Shown: piece by piece, positions 34,156-42,015 of the stretch
Layout: every line of letters starts with the position of its first letter
How positions within the stretch are numbered: position 1 is the stretch's first letter
From: Bacteroides stercorirosoris
Lineage (GTDB): Bacteria; Bacteroidota; Bacteroidia; Bacteroidales; Bacteroidaceae
Assembly: GCF_900142015.1 (NCBI RefSeq)
Contig: NZ_FQZN01000019.1
Location: forward strand, 59,309-123,308
Direction of reading: 5' to 3'
Length of the DNA stretch: 64,000 nucleotides
Made by a program: the position numbers and the translations under genes
The notes under the pieces: generated by a model
Told to the model about the DNA's origin: nothing
Databases searched by the model: none
The model's input: the letters and a program-made list of their open reading frames with translations, nothing else

Positions 34156-34225
34156 TTTTGGGAAGTTTGGTTAAGTATAGTTTAGTTTTTGTGAATGGTT
34201 AAATCGTAAAATAATAAATAAGGTT

Positions 34226-35080
34226 ATGCTATTAAGAATTGCAGTACAAGCTAAAGGTCGTCTGTATGATGAGACGATGTCGTTTTTGGGAGAGTCGGAT
34301 ATAAAACTGAGTGTAATGAAACGTTCGTTGCTGGTGCAGTCGTCCAATTTTCCTATCGAGGTGTTGTTTCTTCGTGATGATGATATTCCGCAGTCGGTGG
34401 CTACGGGAGTGGCGGACATAGGTATTGTAGGCGAGAACGAGTATGTGGAAAAGAATGAGAATGCGGAGGTTATCAAACGTCTCGGATTCAGCAAGTGTCG
34501 TTTGTCGCTGGCTATTCCCAAAGATATAGAGTACCCCGGGGTGCAGTGGTTTGAGGGACGGAAGATTGCGACGTCTTATCCGGGGATTCTTACTACTTTC
34601 TTGAAGACACAGAAGGTGAATTCGGAGATACACGTCATTACGGGGTCGGTGGAAGTAGCGCCGGGTATCGGGTTGGCGGATGCGATTTTTGATATCGTAA
34701 GTTCCGGTTCTACACTGGTGAGCAACCGGTTGAAAGAGGTGGAAGTGGTGATGAAGTCGGAGGCATTGCTGATTGGCAACCGCAATATGTGTGCGGAAAA
34801 GAAAGAGATTCTGAAAGAGTTGCTTTTCCGTATGGATGCGGTGAAGACGGCGGAAGATAAGAAGTATGTGTTGATGAACGCGCCGAAGGAACGGCTGGAA
34901 GAGATTATCCAGGTGCTTCCGGGGATGAAGAGCCCGACGGTGATGCCGCTGGCACAGGAAGGCTGGTGCTCGGTACATACGGTGCTGGATGAAAAATGTT
35001 TCTGGGAGATTATCGGAAAGTTGAAGTCGCTGGGGGCGGAAGGTATTTTGGTGTTGCCGATTGAGAAAATGATAATTTAG
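34226..35080 (+). CDS. hisG: ATP phosphoribosyltransferase
   Basis: 284 residues, the long HisG form with a C-terminal regulatory ACT-like domain (about 205-284). It catalyses the first step of histidine synthesis, joining PRPP to ATP. Motifs: LRIAVQAKGRLYDETMSFLG at the N-terminus, GVADIGIVGENEYVE, and the PRPP-binding loop GLADAIFDIVSSGSTLVSN (about 152-170). A C-terminal domain with allosteric His binding is expected for this length. The last codons and the TAG stop lie inside the left end of a palindromic repeat. First gene of hisGDCB, controlled by the upstream attenuator. Confidence 0.95.
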   Translation: MLLRIAVQAKGRLYDETMSFLGESDIKLSVMKRSLLVQSSNFPIEVLFLRDDDIPQSVATGVADIGIVGENEYVEKNENAEVIKRLGFSKCRLSLAIPKDIEYPGVQWFEGRKIATSYPGILTTFLKTQKVNSEIHVITGSVEVAPGIGLADAIFDIVSSGSTLVSNRLKEVEVVMKSEALLIGNRNMCAEKKEILKELLFRMDAVKTAEDKKYVLMNAPKERLEEIIQVLPGMKSPTVMPLAQEGWCSVHTVLDEKCFWEIIGKLKSLGAEGILVLPIEKMII

Positions 35081-35234
35081 CGGGCTGATGCCCGCTAAAA
35101 ATTGACAATTGACAATTGACAATTAACAATTAGGCTGCGCTATATTGTGCTTAAACAATCGTTTCGAATGGTAATTGTCAATTGTCAATTGTTAATTGTC
35201 AATTTTTAGCGGCAAAGCCGCTAAATTATCATTT
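35067..35234. repeat. Heptad-arm palindromic element, copy A (168 bp)
   Basis: Ends AAATGATAATTTAG and its exact complement. Inside each end is a small hairpin (AGCGGGC-tgat-GCCCGCT left, AGCGGC-aaa-GCCGCT right). Arms of 7-bp units follow: ATTGACA three times then ATTAACA on the left, the complement on the right. The core is AGGCTGCGCTATATTGTGCT and onward to GAATGGTA. It lies between hisG and hisD within the operon, so it is transcribed. Confidence 0.9.
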
Positions 35235-35259
35235 ATCTAATATAAACAATATAACAATT

Positions 35260-36552
35260 ATGAAATTAATAAATAATCCGGATAAATCACAATGGGCGGA
35301 GATACTGAAACGTCCGGTGATGAATACTGAGAATCTGTTTGATACGGTGCGGGGTATTATCGACCGCGTGCGTGCAGAGGGCGACCGTGCAGTGCTGGAG
35401 ATGGAAGCGAAATTCGATAAAGTGGAACTGGCATCACTGGTGGTGACGGAGGCGGAACTGAAAGAAGCGGAGACGCTGGTGGATGAAAAGCTGAAAGCGG
35501 CTATTCGCCTGGCTAAACAGAATATAGAGACTTTTCATGCTGCCCAACGCTTTGAAAGCAAGAAGGTGGAAACCATGCCGGGCGTGACGTGCTGGCAAAA
35601 GGCGGTGGCTATTGAAAAGGTGGGATTGTACATTCCCGGAGGAACGGCTCCTCTGTTTTCTACCGTGCTGATGCTGGCTGTGCCTGCCAAGATTGCGGGT
35701 TGCAAGGAGATTGTGCTTTGCACACCGCCGGACAGGGAAGGACGGGTGCATCCCGCCATTCTTTTCGCTGCGCAAGTGGCAGGCGTGAACCGGATATTCA
35801 AGGCAGGCGGCGTACAGGCTATTGCTTCAATGGCCTACGGAACAGAGAGCGTGCCGAAGGTTTACAAGATATTCGGTCCCGGAAACCAGTATGTGACGGC
35901 TGCGAAACAGTTGGTCAGCTTGCGTGACGTAGCGATTGATATGCCTGCCGGACCGTCGGAGGTGGAAGTGCTGGCGGACGAGACTGCCGACCCGGTATTT
36001 GTGGCTGCGGACTTGCTGAGCCAGGCGGAACACGGTGTGGATAGCCAAGCTGTGTTGATAACGACTTCCGAAGCATTGCAGCAGGCTGTGAAAGCGGAAG
36101 TGGAACGCCAGTTGGAACTCCTGCCACGTAAGGAAATTGCGGAGAAATCTCTTGCCAACAGTAAGCTCATTGTGGTGAAAGATATGGAAGAGGCGTTGGA
36201 ACTGACGAATGAATATGCTCCCGAACATCTGATAGTGGAGACTGCGGACTATATGCAGGTTGCGGAGCGTGTGGTGAACGCAGGTTCTGTATTCCTGGGT
36301 TCGCTCTCACCGGAAAGTGCCGGAGACTATGCATCGGGAACGAATCATACTCTGCCCACCAACGGCTATGCGAAAGCATATAGCGGTGTGAGCCTCGACA
36401 GCTTTATCCGTAAGATTACATTCCAGGAAATCCGTCCGGAAGGGATGAAGAATATCGGTCCGGCTATTGAAGAGATGGCGGCGAACGAACATCTGGATGC
36501 GCACAAAAATGCGGTAACAGTGAGACTTAATAAGTTGAGAGTGGAGAGTTGA
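35260..36552 (+). CDS. hisD: Histidinol dehydrogenase
   Basis: 430 residues from the ATG at 35260 (MKLINNPDKSQW); the upstream in-frame codons come from the palindromic repeat. It oxidises histidinol to histidine with two NAD+ at a Zn site. Motifs: VGLYIPGGTAPLFSTVLMLA, the family signature IDMPAGPSEVEVLADETADP with SQAEHGVDSQA (about 236-275), and AGDYASGTNHTLPT with the Zn-ligand His. The last four codons (RVES) and the stop fall in a tract of 7-bp repeats, so the C-terminus may vary between strains. Confidence 0.95.
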   Translation: MKLINNPDKSQWAEILKRPVMNTENLFDTVRGIIDRVRAEGDRAVLEMEAKFDKVELASLVVTEAELKEAETLVDEKLKAAIRLAKQNIETFHAAQRFESKKVETMPGVTCWQKAVAIEKVGLYIPGGTAPLFSTVLMLAVPAKIAGCKEIVLCTPPDREGRVHPAILFAAQVAGVNRIFKAGGVQAIASMAYGTESVPKVYKIFGPGNQYVTAAKQLVSLRDVAIDMPAGPSEVEVLADETADPVFVAADLLSQAEHGVDSQAVLITTSEALQQAVKAEVERQLELLPRKEIAEKSLANSKLIVVKDMEEALELTNEYAPEHLIVETADYMQVAERVVNAGSVFLGSLSPESAGDYASGTNHTLPTNGYAKAYSGVSLDSFIRKITFQEIRPEGMKNIGPAIEEMAANEHLDAHKNAVTVRLNKLRVES

Positions 36553-36590
36553 GAGTTACTTTGGTTATAAATCATAAATTATAAATCATC
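36534..36590. repeat. Two short heptad tracts at the hisD-hisC junction
   Basis: GTTGAGA-GTGGAGA-GTTGAGA-GTT spans the end of hisD and its stop. About nine bases later ATAAATC-ATAAATT-ATAAATC follows. Both have a 7-bp period, as in the arms of the larger palindromic elements, but without the conserved ends or core. Confidence 0.7.
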
Positions 36591-36592
36591 AG

Positions 36593-37630
36593 ATGAAAAC
36601 ATTGCAAGAACTGACCCGTCCGAATATCTGGAAGCTGAAACCTTACTCTTCGGCACGTGATGAATATAAAGGTGTGGCCGCATCGGTATTTCTTGATGCC
36701 AACGAGAATCCCTATAACCTGCCGCACAACCGTTACCCCGACCCGATGCAGTGGGAACTGAAAACGGAACTTTCGAAAATCAAGAAGGTGGCTCCCGAAC
36801 ATATCTTCCTGGGAAACGGTAGTGATGAGGCCATTGACCTGGTGTTCCGCGCATTTTGTGAGCCGGGACGTGACAATGTGGTGGCTATCGATCCGACTTA
36901 CGGTATGTATCAGGTGTGTGCCGATGTGAACGATGTGGAATATCGCAAGGTGTTGCTCGACGAGCATTTCCAGTTCTCGGCAGACAAGTTGCTGGCGGCT
37001 ACGGATGAACGGACGAAACTGATTTTCCTGTGTTCGCCCAACAATCCTACGGGAAATGACTTACTGCGCAGCGAAATAGAGAAGATATTGCGTGAGTTTG
37101 AAGGACTGGTCATTCTGGACGAGGCATACAGTGACTTCTCCGATTCTCCTTCGTTCTTGCAGGATTTGGATAAATATCCGAATCTGGTGGTGTTCCAGAC
37201 ATTCTCCAAAGCGTGGGGATGTGCGGCCATCCGTCTGGGAATGGCGTTTGCCTCTACGGATATCATCAGTATTCTGAGTAAGATAAAATATCCCTATAAT
37301 GTGAATCAGCTCACTCAGAAACAGGCAATAGAGATGTTGCACAAGTATTATGAGATAGAGCGTTGGGTGGCGAGGCTGAAAGAGGAACGTGATGACCTGG
37401 CTAAACGCTTTGCCGAACTGCCTCTGACGGTGGAGGTGTTCCCCTCGGATGCCAACTTCTTCCTGGTACGGGTGACGGATGCGGTGAAGATTTACAATTA
37501 TTTGGTAGGTGAAGGAATCATTGTCCGCAACCGTAATTCGATTTCACTTTGCGGCAACTGCCTGCGTGTGACGGTGGGAACGCGGATGGAGAACGATAAA
37601 TTGATGGAAGCGCTGGAAAAATACAAATGA
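36593..37630 (+). CDS. hisC: Histidinol-phosphate aminotransferase
   Basis: 345 residues, a PLP fold-type I aminotransferase that converts imidazole acetol-phosphate and glutamate to histidinol-phosphate. Motifs: FLDANENPYNLPHNRYPDP at the N-terminus, IFLGNGSDEAIDLVFRAF, LCSPNNPTGND, the Asp of VILDEAYSDFS, and the PLP lysine in FQTFSKAWGCAAIRLG (about 210). The C-terminal LRVTVGTRMEND holds the substrate-binding Arg. It follows hisD and overlaps hisB by 4 bp. Confidence 0.95.
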   Translation: MKTLQELTRPNIWKLKPYSSARDEYKGVAASVFLDANENPYNLPHNRYPDPMQWELKTELSKIKKVAPEHIFLGNGSDEAIDLVFRAFCEPGRDNVVAIDPTYGMYQVCADVNDVEYRKVLLDEHFQFSADKLLAATDERTKLIFLCSPNNPTGNDLLRSEIEKILREFEGLVILDEAYSDFSDSPSFLQDLDKYPNLVVFQTFSKAWGCAAIRLGMAFASTDIISILSKIKYPYNVNQLTQKQAIEMLHKYYEIERWVARLKEERDDLAKRFAELPLTVEVFPSDANFFLVRVTDAVKIYNYLVGEGIIVRNRNSISLCGNCLRVTVGTRMENDKLMEALEKYK

Positions 37631-38781
37631 GTATGAAGAAAGTATTATTTATAGACCGTGACGGGACATTGGTGATAGAGCCGCCCGTCGATTATCAGTT
37701 GGATTCGCTGGAAAAGCTGGAGTTCTATCCCAAAGTGATGCGTAACCTCGGCTTTATCCGCAGCAAACTGGATTTTGAGTTTGCGATGGTGACCAACCAG
37801 GATGGTCTGGGAACAGCGTCTTTCCCGGAAGAAACCTTTTGGCCGGCGCATAACCTGATGATGAAGACCCTGGAAGGGGAAGGCATCACTTTTGATGAAA
37901 TCTTCATCGACCCCAGTATGCCGGAAGACAATGCGCCCACAAGGAAACCGCGCACGGGAATGCTGACCAAATATCTGAATAATCCGGACTATGACCTGGC
38001 GGGCAGTTTCGTAATCGGTGACCGACCTACGGATGTGGAACTGGCGAAGAACCTGGGATGCCGGGCTATTTTCCTGCAAGATGACACAACACTGTTGAAA
38101 CCTGTGTCGGAAGGTGGTGCGGCATCTTGTGAAGGACTGGAGTCTGTGTGTGCCCTGGTTACGAAAGATTGGGATAAAGTAGCTGAATTCCTCTTTGCCG
38201 GAGAACGGACAGCGGAAGTGCGGCGCACAACGAAGGAGACGGATATCTTCGTCTCTCTGAACCTGGACGGGAATGGCGTCTGCGATATTCATACCGGACT
38301 GGGCTTCTTCGACCACATGCTGGAGCAAATAGGCAAACATGGCGGACTGGATCTGACCATCCGCGTGAAAGGTGACCTGGAAGTGGACGAACATCATACG
38401 ATAGAAGATACAGCTATTGCCTTGGGAGACTGCATCTATCAGGCTTTGGGCAACAAGCGTGGCATCGAGCGTTATGGCTATGCCCTGACTATGGATGATT
38501 GCCTCTGCCAGGTGTGCCTGGACTTCGGCGGCCGTCCGTGGCTGGTGTGGGATGCCGAGTTCCATCGCGAGAAGATAGGAGAGATGCCGACGGAGATGTT
38601 CCTGCACTTCTTCAAGTCCCTGAGCGATGCCGCCAGGATGAACCTGAATGTGAAAGCGGAAGGGCAGAATGAACATCACAAGATAGAAGGCATTTTCAAA
38701 GCACTGGCACGTGCAATAAAGATGGCCGTGAAGCGGGATATCTATCATTTTGAATTACCGAGTAGCAAAGGGGTGCTTTAA
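37627..38781 (+). CDS. hisB: Bifunctional histidinol-phosphatase / imidazoleglycerol-phosphate dehydratase
   Basis: 384 residues. The N-terminal HAD phosphatase (about 1-165) has the nucleophile motif LFIDRDGTLV and a later VIGDRPTDVELAKNLGC. The C-terminal dehydratase (about 190-384) has GLGFFDHMLEQIGKHGG, DLEVDEHHTIEDTAIALGD and EGQNEHHKIEGIFKALARA, whose His clusters bind Mn. It thus performs steps 6 and 8 of histidine synthesis. It starts with ATGAGTATGAAG overlapping the hisC stop and ends the operon. hisH, hisA, hisF and hisI are not in the window after it. Confidence 0.95.
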   Translation: MSMKKVLFIDRDGTLVIEPPVDYQLDSLEKLEFYPKVMRNLGFIRSKLDFEFAMVTNQDGLGTASFPEETFWPAHNLMMKTLEGEGITFDEIFIDPSMPEDNAPTRKPRTGMLTKYLNNPDYDLAGSFVIGDRPTDVELAKNLGCRAIFLQDDTTLLKPVSEGGAASCEGLESVCALVTKDWDKVAEFLFAGERTAEVRRTTKETDIFVSLNLDGNGVCDIHTGLGFFDHMLEQIGKHGGLDLTIRVKGDLEVDEHHTIEDTAIALGDCIYQALGNKRGIERYGYALTMDDCLCQVCLDFGGRPWLVWDAEFHREKIGEMPTEMFLHFFKSLSDAARMNLNVKAEGQNEHHKIEGIFKALARAIKMAVKRDIYHFELPSSKGVL

Positions 38782-38792
38782 GCGCCCCTTTG
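38766..38792 (+). terminator. his operon terminator
   Basis: CAAAGGGGTGC / GCGCCCCTTTG (11 bp, one wobble) with a 5-nt loop that includes the hisB stop codon. The T run after it is short. Confidence 0.6.
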
Positions 38793-38801
38793 TTCATAAA
38801 T

Positions 38802-38829
38802 GGACATCCCTACTGTCCGAAAACGAACA
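38802..38829 (+). promoter_or_regulatory. Dyad sites, probable enhancer for the sigma-54 regulator
   Basis: Two overlapping dyads: GGACA-N7-TGTCC (38802-38818) and TGTCCG-AAAA-CGAACA (38814-38829, 5 of 6 pairs). They lie 31 bp upstream of the sigma-54 promoter. The likely ligand is the response regulator encoded just after tolC; this is inference. Confidence 0.5.
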
Positions 38830-38859
38830 CTTACCCCCGCCTGAAGGGCTTCTGCCGCT

Positions 38860-38876
38860 TTGGCACACTCTTTGCT
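38860..38876 (+). promoter_or_regulatory. Sigma-54 promoter of the TolC gene
   Basis: TTGGCACACTCTTTGCT matches the -24/-12 consensus YTGGCACGNNNNTTGCW at all but one position, with exactly 10 bp between GG and GC. The start site would fall near 38887, 20 bases before the ATG. No TAnnTTTG box is seen here, and a sigma-54 activator gene follows tolC. Confidence 0.75.
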
Positions 38877-38906
38877 TTTCTGTTTATACTAATTTTTTAG
38901 ATAAAC

Positions 38907-40400
38907 ATGAAAAGGAATATTTTACTTGCAGCCTGGATGTTATTTCCGTTCGCCGCTTTTGCACAGAACGATACATTGACAAACGAACGTGAACGTCTCA
39001 TCACTTTAAATGAAGCGATAGCTTTGGCACGTACCCAGTCAGTGGATGCCGCTGTAGCACTGAACGAGCTGAGGACAGCCTACTGGGAATATCGTACTTT
39101 CCGTGCGGACTTGTTGCCGGAAGTGAACCTGAACGGTACATTGCCCAATTATAATAAATCTTACAGCCGTTATCAGAACTCGGATGGTTCTTACTCTTTC
39201 GTGCGTAACAATACGCTGGGACTTTCGGGAACTCTCTCCGTCGACCAGAACCTGTGGTTCACGGGCGGTAAACTGTCACTCGCGTCTTCACTTGAATACA
39301 TCAAGCAATTGGGCACCGGAGGAGATAAACGCTTCATGTCCGTTCCCGTCAGTCTGGAGTTGACGCAGCCTATCTTCGGAGTGAACAGCCTGAAATGGAA
39401 CCGCCGCATCGAGCCGGTGAGATATGCCGAAGCAAAAGCCGCCTTCATCACTGCTACGGAACGGGTGACGATGACGACTATCACCTATTTCTTCAACTTG
39501 TTGCTGGCAAAGGAGAATCTGAATACTGCTCGTCAGAATAAAATGAATGCCGACCGCCTGTATGAAGTGGCAATAGCTAAACGCAAAATGGGACAAATCT
39601 CAGAGAATGACCTGTTGCAGTTGAAACTGAATGCGTTGCAGGGCAAGGCGGACGTGACGGAAGCGGAAAGTGACCTGAATGCGAAAATGTTCCAGTTACG
39701 TTCGTTCCTCGGACTGTCGGAAGATGAAAACCTGAATCCGATGTTGCCGGAATCTGCACCGGATATAAAGATGGAATATAATCTTGTGTTGAACAAAGCG
39801 TTGGAACGCAACTCGTTTGCGCAGAATATTCGCCGACGCCAGTTGGAAGCTGATTTTGAAGTAGCCACGGCTCGCGGAAACTTGCGTAGTATCGACCTTT
39901 TTGCCAGTGTGGGATATACGGGGCAGGACAGGACCCTTACATCTTCTTACGAGAATCTGCTCGATAACCAGATTGTGCAGGTGGGCGTCAAGATACCTAT
40001 ACTGGACTGGGGAAAGCGTCGTGGAAAGGTGCGTGTGGCAAAGAGTAACCGTGAAGTGGTACTTTCCAAAATCCGCCAGGAACAGATGAACTTCAACCAG
40101 GACATTTTCCTGTTGGTAGCTAACTTCAACAATCAGGCGCAACAGCTTGACATTGCCCAGGAGGCTGACGGCATTGCCGAGAAACGCTATAAAACCAGTG
40201 TGGAAACCTTTTTGATAGGTCAAATCAGTACGCTGGACCTGAATGATGCACAAAACTCGAAAGATGCAGCAAGACAAAAACATATTTCTGAGCTTTACTA
40301 TTATTGGTACTATTTCTACCAGATCCGCAGTCTGACGCTTTGGGATTTTGAACGTAATTGCGAGCTGGAGGCGGACTTTGAAGACATTGTGAGGGGGTAA
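38907..40400 (+). CDS. TolC-family outer-membrane efflux protein
   Basis: 497 residues with a signal peptide (about 1-20, FPFAAFAQ). Two repeats of long amphipathic helices and short strands give the outer-membrane channel and periplasmic tunnel (ITLNEAIALARTQSVDAAVA; then PVRYAEAKAAFITATERVTM; then KRKMGQISENDLLQLKLNAL). The recurrent motif SVETFLIGQISTLDLNDAQN closes the second repeat. It works with a tripartite pump, but no adaptor or pump gene is adjacent. Promoter and neighbours indicate sigma-54 control by the two-component genes downstream. The stop overlaps palindromic element B by two bases. Confidence 0.92.
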   Translation: MKRNILLAAWMLFPFAAFAQNDTLTNERERLITLNEAIALARTQSVDAAVALNELRTAYWEYRTFRADLLPEVNLNGTLPNYNKSYSRYQNSDGSYSFVRNNTLGLSGTLSVDQNLWFTGGKLSLASSLEYIKQLGTGGDKRFMSVPVSLELTQPIFGVNSLKWNRRIEPVRYAEAKAAFITATERVTMTTITYFFNLLLAKENLNTARQNKMNADRLYEVAIAKRKMGQISENDLLQLKLNALQGKADVTEAESDLNAKMFQLRSFLGLSEDENLNPMLPESAPDIKMEYNLVLNKALERNSFAQNIRRRQLEADFEVATARGNLRSIDLFASVGYTGQDRTLTSSYENLLDNQIVQVGVKIPILDWGKRRGKVRVAKSNREVVLSKIRQEQMNFNQDIFLLVANFNNQAQQLDIAQEADGIAEKRYKTSVETFLIGQISTLDLNDAQNSKDAARQKHISELYYYWYYFYQIRSLTLWDFERNCELEADFEDIVRG

Positions 40401-40566
40401 ATGATAATTTAGCGGCTTTGCCGCTAAAAATTGACAATTAACAATTGACAATTGACAATTACCATTCGGAACGATTGTTTAAGCACAATATAGCGCAGCC
40501 TAATTGTTAATTGTCAATTGTCAATTGTCAATTTTTAGCGGGCATCCGCCCGCTAAATTATCATTT
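40399..40566. repeat. Heptad-arm palindromic element, copy B (168 bp, inverted)
   Basis: Same length and ends as copy A, but the core is in the opposite orientation (ACCATTCGGAACGATTG and on to AGCGCAGCC). It begins within the tolC stop codon and separates tolC from the regulator gene. One 7-bp unit (ATTAACA) has moved relative to copy A. Confidence 0.9.
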
Positions 40567-40653
40567 ATTCTTTTTTTAGAAATAATCCTTGTAAATCTGC
40601 ATCCTATATTGTGAAATAGTTATTTTTGCAAACCATAAAACAACGAAAACCTT

Positions 40654-42015
40654 ATGATACTGATAATCGACGATGATAGTGCTGTACGCTCTTCCCTCAG
40701 TTTTATGCTGAAACGTGCAGGTTATGTAGCGCAAACCGTTCCCGGACCGCGTGAAGCAATGGATGTAGTTCGTGCCGAAGCTCCTTCGCTCATTCTGATG
40801 GATATGAACTTCACCCTCTCCACGACCGGAGAGGAAGGTTTGACCTTACTGAAACAAGTAAAGGTATTCCGTCCCGACGTGCCCGTTATCCTGATGACGG
40901 CATGGGGCAGCATTCAGCTTGCTGTGCAGGGGATGCAGGCAGGCGCGTTCGACTTTATCACGAAGCCGTGGAACAACGCCGCCCTGTTGCAACGCATCGA
41001 GACAGCCCTTGACCTGGCTGCCGTCCCGAAAGATGCGCCGGAGGAACAGAGCGAAACGCTGAACCGCAGCCATATCATCGGAAAGTCACAGGGCTTGATG
41101 GAAGTGCTGAATACAGTGGCACGCATCGCCCGCACCAATGCCTCGGTGTTGATTACCGGTGAGAGCGGAACAGGTAAGGAGCTGATTGCCGAAGCCATCC
41201 ACATCAACAGCCAGCGGGTGAAACAGCCGTTTGTAAAGGTCAATCTGGGCGGTATTTCGCAAAGCCTTTTCGAGAGTGAGATGTTCGGTCATAAGAAAGG
41301 TGCTTTTACGGATGCCACCACCGACCGCATCGGCCGCTTTGAACTGGCCAACAAGGGTACCATCTTTCTGGATGAAATTGGTGACCTCGATCCTTCCTGC
41401 CAGGTGAAGCTGCTCCGTGTACTGCAGGACCAGACGTTTGAAGTGCTGGGCGACAGCCGTCCCCGCAAAACGGATATCCGCGTGGTGTCCGCCACGAATG
41501 CCGACCTCCGCAAGATGGTGTCGGAACGCACTTTCCGCGAAGATTTGTTCTATCGTATCAATCTGATAACCGTTAAACTGCCCTCTTTGCGTGAACGTCG
41601 TGAGGATATTCCTTTGCTGGCTCGCCACTTTGCCGACCGCCAGGCTGAGGTGAACGGATTGCCCCGCACGGAATTCTCGGCAGATGCCCTGAATTTCCTT
41701 TCCCGCCTGCCTTATCCGGGAAATATCCGCGAATTGAAAAACCTCGTGGAACGCACCATCCTTGTCAGCGGAAAGCCGACACTGGATGCTTCGGACTTCG
41801 ATGCACAATACCTGCGCCACGATGAGCCGGCGAAGGCCTCGGATTCTTCATCACTGGCAGGCATGACGTTGGACGAGATTGAGCGCCAGACTATTCTGCA
41901 AGCATTGGACCGCCATAAGGGAAATCTCAGCCAAGTGGCTATGACGCTCGGTATCAGCCGTGCCGCGCTTTACAGGAGATTGGAAAAGTTTAATATAACA
42001 GTGAACGAAAAGTGA
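40654..42015 (+). CDS. Sigma-54-dependent response regulator (NtrC family)
   Basis: 453 residues. Receiver domain about 1-120 with Asp6-7, phospho-acceptor Asp50 (LILMDMNF) and Lys in FITKPW. The AAA+ domain is about 143-370, with Walker A GESGTGKE and Walker B GTIFLDEIGDL. The sigma-54 contact loop reads GAFTDA in place of GAFTGA (about 216-221). A Fis-type helix-turn-helix ends the protein (LSQVAMTLGISRAALYRRLE). It should activate sigma-54 promoters; the best candidate in view is upstream of tolC. A -7 box TATTTTTG lies at 40621-40628. Its stop overlaps the GTG start of the kinase. Confidence 0.93.
   Translation: MILIIDDDSAVRSSLSFMLKRAGYVAQTVPGPREAMDVVRAEAPSLILMDMNFTLSTTGEEGLTLLKQVKVFRPDVPVILMTAWGSIQLAVQGMQAGAFDFITKPWNNAALLQRIETALDLAAVPKDAPEEQSETLNRSHIIGKSQGLMEVLNTVARIARTNASVLITGESGTGKELIAEAIHINSQRVKQPFVKVNLGGISQSLFESEMFGHKKGAFTDATTDRIGRFELANKGTIFLDEIGDLDPSCQVKLLRVLQDQTFEVLGDSRPRKTDIRVVSATNADLRKMVSERTFREDLFYRINLITVKLPSLRERREDIPLLARHFADRQAEVNGLPRTEFSADALNFLSRLPYPGNIRELKNLVERTILVSGKPTLDASDFDAQYLRHDEPAKASDSSSLAGMTLDEIERQTILQALDRHKGNLSQVAMTLGISRAALYRRLEKFNITVNEK

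Noticed and set aside
35081..35230. CRISPR-like repeats near hisG (repeated TTGACAA)
   Set aside because: Units are 7 bp with no spacers and form one palindrome, so this is not a CRISPR array.
35182..35259. N-terminal extension of HisD beginning MSIVNCQFLAAKPLNYH
   Set aside because: The same peptide is encoded wherever the palindromic element occurs, so it is translated repeat sequence and not part of the enzyme.
37645..38748. Minus-strand frame of about 367 codons over hisB
   Set aside because: hisB on the plus strand is unmistakable; the antisense frame is a codon-bias shadow.
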